Source of the DNA: Sipunculus nudus
Lineage: Eukaryota; Annelida; Sipuncula; Golfingiida; Sipunculidae
DNA: 64,000 bases
Direction of reading: 5' to 3'
Assembly (NCBI GenBank): GCA_026874595.1
Contig: CM049314.1
Location: 33,242,229-33,306,228, forward strand
The notes beneath the pieces were generated by a model. The model was not told the DNA's origin. It did not search any database and saw only the letters and a program-made list of their open reading frames with translations. Positions within the stretch are counted from its first letter, which is position 1. Each line of letters begins with the position of its first letter. Below, in pieces: positions 61,001 to 64,000 of the stretch. The position numbers and the translations under genes were made by a program.

Positions 61001-63486
61001 AAATAGTTGCCCACAGAGGGGCTTCAGCGGTAAGTGCTATTCTGTTTTTCTTTATTTTGAAAACATTATATGCATCAATCTCACTTTGTCTTTTTATATA
61101 TAAAGTAAAATCCTAATAATTTGACCATCTGCAAGACCGGTCAAAATGGACATGAAATGTGGTTGTTTTAGCTGGTTGGTCATACTGACAAACTGCACTT
61201 CCAAAATCTAAAGCGAATTACAGATTATATTGGTAGCTTAACAAATAATAATTCCATGTTGTAAAGTTTTATACAGTTGTTTAATCAGATACCAGTACAC
61301 CTTAATATATTTTCAAAGCAATTCAGTCAGTGGATGGACATGGTAAAATGTAGTGTTTTACTAATATCTTAATGAATTTTTATTTTGAAATTTCAACAGA
61401 TTGCGCCTGAAAACACAGAGATTGCCTTCAAGTATGCACACGATTATAAATCATATGCCCTGGAATCTGATGTTCGTTTGAGGTGAGTAAATTTATGGCC
61501 AGTTTGTGTTAAAACATGTATAGAAAAAATCATCACTGTTTTCTATATGGTAAAAGGTACCTAAAGGTGTATAAAGTATTAGAGATTCGGCATGCAAGCA
61601 CAATTACTATATAATATAAGGTTACCCTGCATCATTGTCTTAAATTATGTTCTTACATAAACTTTATGGGTGATTAGGGTATTACAAATTTTTGCGTCAA
61701 GACAAAATCGCGAGACTTTGGCTGGTTTTGTGCAGGATAGTTTTTCAAGGAGCAAGAGTTAAAATTGACAGAAACCAAAAACACCTTCTGAGAGATTGTG
61801 CTGTTAGGGAAATAATGTGAAATATCTTGGGATATATGGGACAGTATGAAAAATAACCACCCCTTAGGATACAATTTGCTTCATTCATGACGGTTCAAGG
61901 CCAAAACCAAGCATTCCTGAGGCAGGTCCACGGAGGAGTTGCATGACAAAGGATGAGTGCCACCACCGTCAGTTATGATAGTAGATGATAGGCGTTAATT
62001 CTTGAACTTATCTGATCCAGTAGCAGCACCATAATGTGCAGAGCTTGTGCTACAAAACACTTTCCCATGGGGAGGCATAGTGTTTGGTCTGTCGTTGCCA
62101 GCGTCATCTGTGTCATTTCTTGTGAACACACAAACTTTTGAACCACTCATTATTTTTTATCTGAAATTTAATTGTTTGTACCAAAATCTCAGATTTCAAA
62201 AACTGGTTAACTTGACCTTCACTTTCAAGTAGAATAAGTTGAACAAGAAATTTTTTTGTGAACCCCATAACTTTTGAAGTATCACATATTTTTTCCCAAA
62301 ATTTTACATACAAATTGTTTAAACTAAGTTCTCGGATGAGTTTGGTAACTTGTTACCTTGGCCTTCATCTTCACGTTCAAATCAGCCAAAAATGGGGATG
62401 ATTTGGGAACCCTAAACTTTTGAAGTAGTCCATTTTTTTCCCTCAAATTTGGGGGTGCGAGGCCATTGGGAGTGGAGATATGTCTGTTTTTGGGACAAAA
62501 AACAAACTCATTCTAGTTTCGTACTGCGTAAAGTATGGCTGAAATTCATAAATAAGCATTCTGTCTTGTTGCAGTCATGACGGGGTGCCTTTCATAATGC
62601 ACGACACTTCTTTACGAAGGACAACCAATGTCGATCAGGTTTTCCCGGACCTGGCAGACCAACCAGCTTCCATGTTTAACATATCGCAACTCAAACAACT
62701 TAACACTGGGGATTGGTTCATTCAGGTAAGATAACATGAAATATGAGCCCTGCTTATGGTAGTATCCCTGACAAAATAAATAGTACCTTTTTTGTTTAAT
62801 TCAATTAAGATAAATAAAAATATGACCCTGGCAAAAAATACTACCTCTAAAATATAAAGAGCAAATACAAATTGAGAGTGTGAAAAAGTGTTGGTTATTT
62901 GTAGGTGGTCCCTAAAATGTGGTGTTCGTTAGTCAGGGTTTTACTGTACCTGGTACTGAATTCTTTCTAATGTTACATGTGTTAAAAAAAAGGTTTAAAT
63001 CATTTTCTTATGATAAATTAATCCAGTTTGAGTAGGCCACTTTTCACTTGGGTAATATCAACATATTTGACAATATTTCACAAGGGTGGGGTTGGCTTGG
63101 GGTTGGTAGGGTATTCTGGACTAAGGTTCATAATATGTAATCACATCCCTTTATAAGGTCATGAAACTGTGAGTATGTAGAAATTATTGAATCTGGATAA
63201 TCTTTCCTCATTGTAACTTCATTGTGTGTTCCTCACATCTGGGATTTGTTTTTCTCCACAGAATGACCCGTTCAGGGCCAAAGGGTCCCTGACGCCTGAA
63301 AAAGAGGAAGTGTACAGAAACCAGACAGTGTTGACGTTGAGTGAGCTTTTACATCTCGTGAGGACGTGGAAGACAAACTTAATGTTTGATGTCCGCACAG
63401 AACTACCAGACGGACATCCATATAAGGACGAGGCTTACAACATGACACTGCAGACAATAGTAGATGCCGGGATTCCACATGAGCAG
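51914..63486 (+). CDS. GDPD5: Glycerophosphodiester phosphodiesterase, GDE2-class (GDPD5-like), 5' partial gene
   Basis: Joined coding exons: 51914-52030, 56352-56455, 58151-58244, 58821-58979, 59405-59498, 60884-61029, 61400-61482, 62575-62725, 63262-63486. They give 391 in-frame residues; the C-terminus lies beyond the window. The family are plasma-membrane ectoenzymes that cleave glycerophosphodiesters and release GPI-anchored proteins. Seen: cytosolic N-terminus with C18 and C25; membrane segments near 43-62, 86-105, 126-144, 163-184 and 193-209; then the GDPD domain with H233-R234-G235, APENT 240-244, E260-x-D262 and DGVPFIMHD 268-276 (H275). N-x-S/T sites at N301, N336 and N376 fit an outside-facing domain. 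From memory of the family, length, order and H233/H275 numbering fit vertebrate GDE2 (about 600 residues). The single invertebrate gene could equally be co-orthologous to GDPD2/GDPD4. The start sits in a strong context, GCCATGG. Confidence 0.95.
52148..52510. repeat. Partial copy of the TTAA-flanked MITE (intron 1)
   Basis: It starts TTTAAAGTGGCCTGTTCC and follows the element at 48000 ('ataaaaatagggcaga', 'gggggcttgccaaaataatc', 'ggataaacaagctcatacat'). It lacks the right end. Confidence 0.6.
52530..54269. repeat. TTAA-flanked MITE carrying a nested element (intron 1)
   Basis: The left end is TTAA then AGGGACCCGATCATC; the right end is ATGAATGGGCACCT then TTTA. It is collinear with the copy at 48000, except that the phrase joined there as GTTCATACATCC is split here by 52880-54152. 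Confidence 0.75.
52880..54152. mobile_element. Pogo/Tigger-like element without transposase (intron 1)
   Basis: The left end is CAGCGAAACCTGTCTAAAGC and the right end AGACCAGTTTTCACTG then TA. Subterminal 'agtgaggtgtcc' phrases occur at 52938, 54025 and 54123. The 1.27 kb interior includes a CpG-rich block (about 53160-53970) but no transposase motif. Confidence 0.7.
54747..56172 (+). repeat. Family D element (intron 1)
   Basis: The 5' end has a GTATCCC/GGGATAC stem (about 54747-54771). The 3' end has a G run (about 56106-56119) and the hairpin TGGCACCTGCGGTGCCA (about 56142-56158), then ATCTAGTTT. The body holds units of about 140 bp, paired into about 285-bp repeats, with 'ggggtcatgaggtcaaaggt'-type text, and one GGTGGCGCCACC at 55066. 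It is noncoding. Confidence 0.75.
55401..55998 (+). promoter_or_regulatory. Five DR1-type nuclear-receptor motif clusters
   Basis: AGGTCAAAGGTCAAGGTCA (a DR1 plus a third abutting half-site) lies at 55401-55419 and 55980-55998. Near-perfect versions lie at 55545, 55691 and 55834. They come with family D units inside intron 1 of the GDPD gene. DR1 is the classic site for RXR, HNF4 and COUP-TF type receptors; occupancy is not shown. Confidence 0.45.
56352..56455 (+). CDS. GDPD5: GDPD gene, coding exon 2
   Basis: The acceptor is TTCTGTTACAG and the donor AACTG|GTCAGC, phase 2. It encodes residues 40-73 and two bases of W74: the first membrane segment (WFIFLILVFSYTAIWFYTW) and the start of the first outside loop. 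Confidence 0.93.
57590..58122 (+). repeat. Family A copy, rearranged (intron 2)
   Basis: It has two 5'-like starts (CTCTGTGAACTTATGAGCTGG near 57600; CACTCTGTAAACTTGTGCAATG near 57969). It has one 3' end (AATTCACAGAGTGAACATTA, GGTCTCTTGTTT) finishing about 30 bp before exon 3. Confidence 0.7.
58151..58244 (+). CDS. GDPD5: GDPD gene, coding exon 3
   Basis: The acceptor is a long T tract plus CAG and the donor AGTG|GTTAGT. Residues 74-105: FIYSKTRSWFQY, then membrane segment 2. A family A repeat ends only about 30 bp upstream of the acceptor. Confidence 0.93.
58821..58979 (+). CDS. GDPD5: GDPD gene, coding exon 4
   Basis: The acceptor is TTTCTTCCAG and the donor TTACAT|GTAAGT, phase 0. Residues 106-158: LGLCHAGHGHQIYIHWVHR, then membrane segment 3 and FWREGWVLARISLH. 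A duplicated acceptor lies 52 bp upstream, and using it would shift the frame. A longer open frame over 58736-59059 is therefore a shadow. Confidence 0.93.
59405..59498 (+). CDS. GDPD5: GDPD gene, coding exon 5
   Basis: The acceptor is TTCTTTCAG and the donor GCACAG|GTATGT, phase 1. Residues 159-189: ITGPFLQIG and membrane segment 4. Confidence 0.94.
59606..59946 (+). repeat. tRNA-derived SINE (intron 5)
   Basis: The A-box-like TGGCTCAGGGGTAGAGCACA and B-box-like GAGTTCAAAGCTG are followed by the same body and tail (AGAATTCTGTAGAT) as the copy at 44586. Confidence 0.75.
60884..61029 (+). CDS. GDPD5: GDPD gene, coding exon 6
   Basis: The acceptor is CTCTTTTCAG and the donor TCAGCG|GTAAGT, phase 0. 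Residues 190-238: membrane segment 5, then SPCVVERDGLPPKPKIVAHR and GASA with the first catalytic histidine (H233). Confidence 0.95.
61400..61482 (+). CDS. GDPD5: GDPD gene, coding exon 7
   Basis: The acceptor is TTTCAACAG and the donor TTGAG|GTGAGT, phase 2. Residues 239-265: IAPENTEIAFKYAHDYK and ALESDVRL, holding the metal-binding Glu-x-Asp pair. Confidence 0.95.
62575..62725 (+). CDS. GDPD5: GDPD gene, coding exon 8
   Basis: The acceptor is CTTGTTGCAG and the donor ATTCAG|GTAAGA, phase 0. Residues 266-316: SHDGVPFIMHDTSLRRTTNV with the second catalytic histidine (H275), then a glycosylation site (NIS) and LNTGDWF. Confidence 0.95.
63262..63486 (+). CDS. GDPD5: GDPD gene, coding exon 9
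   Basis: The acceptor is TTTCTCCACAG and the donor GAGCAG|GTATGC, phase 0. Residues 317-391: NDPFRAKGSL, NQTVLTLSELLHLVR, LMFDVRTELPDGHPYKDEAY, NMTLQTIVDAGIPHEQ. The reading frame continues open into the intron by chance. Confidence 0.94.
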
Positions 63487-63828
63487 GTATGCGGCTTCAC
63501 TCAAACTTATTTTATTTTTAACCCTTTACTGTTTACATTTATTTTAGATTTCCGACAAATTCTGACACTATTTATATTTACACTAACAGCCATATCTTTT
63601 CAAGCTTTTTTTTGTATCTTTATCAAATTTTCAACAGTTCCCACTAAGGGGTTTGCTGAAGATTATTGAAAATCATTGAAACTTAGAAATAATATGCAAT
63701 ATTTTTGTCCTGAAAGAATCTAAACATATCATGGCATTCTAGTTGCCCATTTAGAGTGCTCTTTAGTGGCTTGTAAATAGGAAAGGGTTAAAGGAGCCTA
63801 TTCTAATATCTGAGATAACTTAAGGGGC

Positions 63829-64000
63829 CTATTCACTTAACTGAGATTCTTAACTGGAGATAATCTCTTGAACATTTTATAAAAAAACAGGACATCAGTC
63901 CCATCATACACCGGGTGTTCATTTTGTTTATAACCACATGTTTATAACTGGGGGGGGGGTACCACCTCAGGTTACTTGGCTTTTCTGTTTGTGAGCTTGA
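63829..64000. repeat. TTAA-type MITE, cut by the window end (intron 9)
   Basis: TTAAGGGGCCTATTCACTTA, 'ataatctcttgaacattttat' and 'cctcaggttac' match the element at 48000. A second start-like phrase, TTAAAGGAGCCTATTC, lies just upstream at 63789. Confidence 0.55.

Overview
This is a stretch of eukaryotic, animal, nuclear DNA. It is visibly AT-rich, packed with short interspersed and foldback repeats and (TA)n tracts, and carries one multi-exon gene with GT-AG introns. The repeat style suggests a marine mollusc, most likely a bivalve: tRNA-derived SINEs, noncoding elements built of 150-340 bp tandem units with phrases such as 'gtccgtccgtcc', and MITE-like elements beginning CAG-GCGGATCC. That assignment is inference; the window has no species marker.

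Gene content. Only one host protein-coding gene can be supported. It is the 5' two thirds of a glycerophosphodiester phosphodiesterase of the six-transmembrane GDE2/GDE3/GDE6 class (GDPD5-like), plus strand. Nine coding exons run from 51914 to 63486, joined by eight introns whose phases all match. They give 391 residues: a cytosolic N-terminus, five membrane segments, and the first half of the ectodomain with the catalytic His-Arg, Glu-x-Asp and His-Asp motifs. The gene runs off the right edge. An acceptor at 51894-51895 implies at least one upstream noncoding exon; a weak candidate lies at about 40090-40494.

Layout. 1-7.5 kb: a TATA-flanked inverted-repeat element, a 1.7 kb foldback element, a GCGGATCC MITE split by a 3.35 kb hairpin-ended element (which itself holds a 1.9 kb inverted-repeat element), CT-rich sequence and a decayed retroelement ORF1. 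7.9-18.5 kb: arrays of one noncoding family (here family B), interrupted by a decayed pogo/Tigger-type transposon (11085-12154) and by a nested seven-unit element (16706-18076). 18.5-29.4 kb: microsatellites, a minus-strand SINE, several arrays carrying GGTGGCGCCACC, and a foldback element. 29.4-51.9 kb: sparse, mostly unassignable intergenic DNA with MITEs, a full-length family B copy, a SINE, and TTAA- and TA-flanked elements. 51.9-64 kb: the GDPD gene, whose introns hold further copies of the same repeats.

What ties the window together. At least four noncoding families (A, B, D, E) and one further array share a perfect 12-bp palindrome, GGTGGCGCCACC, found 13 times. Families A and B carry subterminal inverted hairpins at both ends. 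Family B carries perfect estrogen-response-type palindromes (AGGTCAnnnTGACCT) once per tandem unit, and family D carries DR1-type AGGTCA triplets. These repeats therefore seed dense nuclear-receptor-type motifs, including five DR1 clusters inside intron 1 of the GDPD gene.
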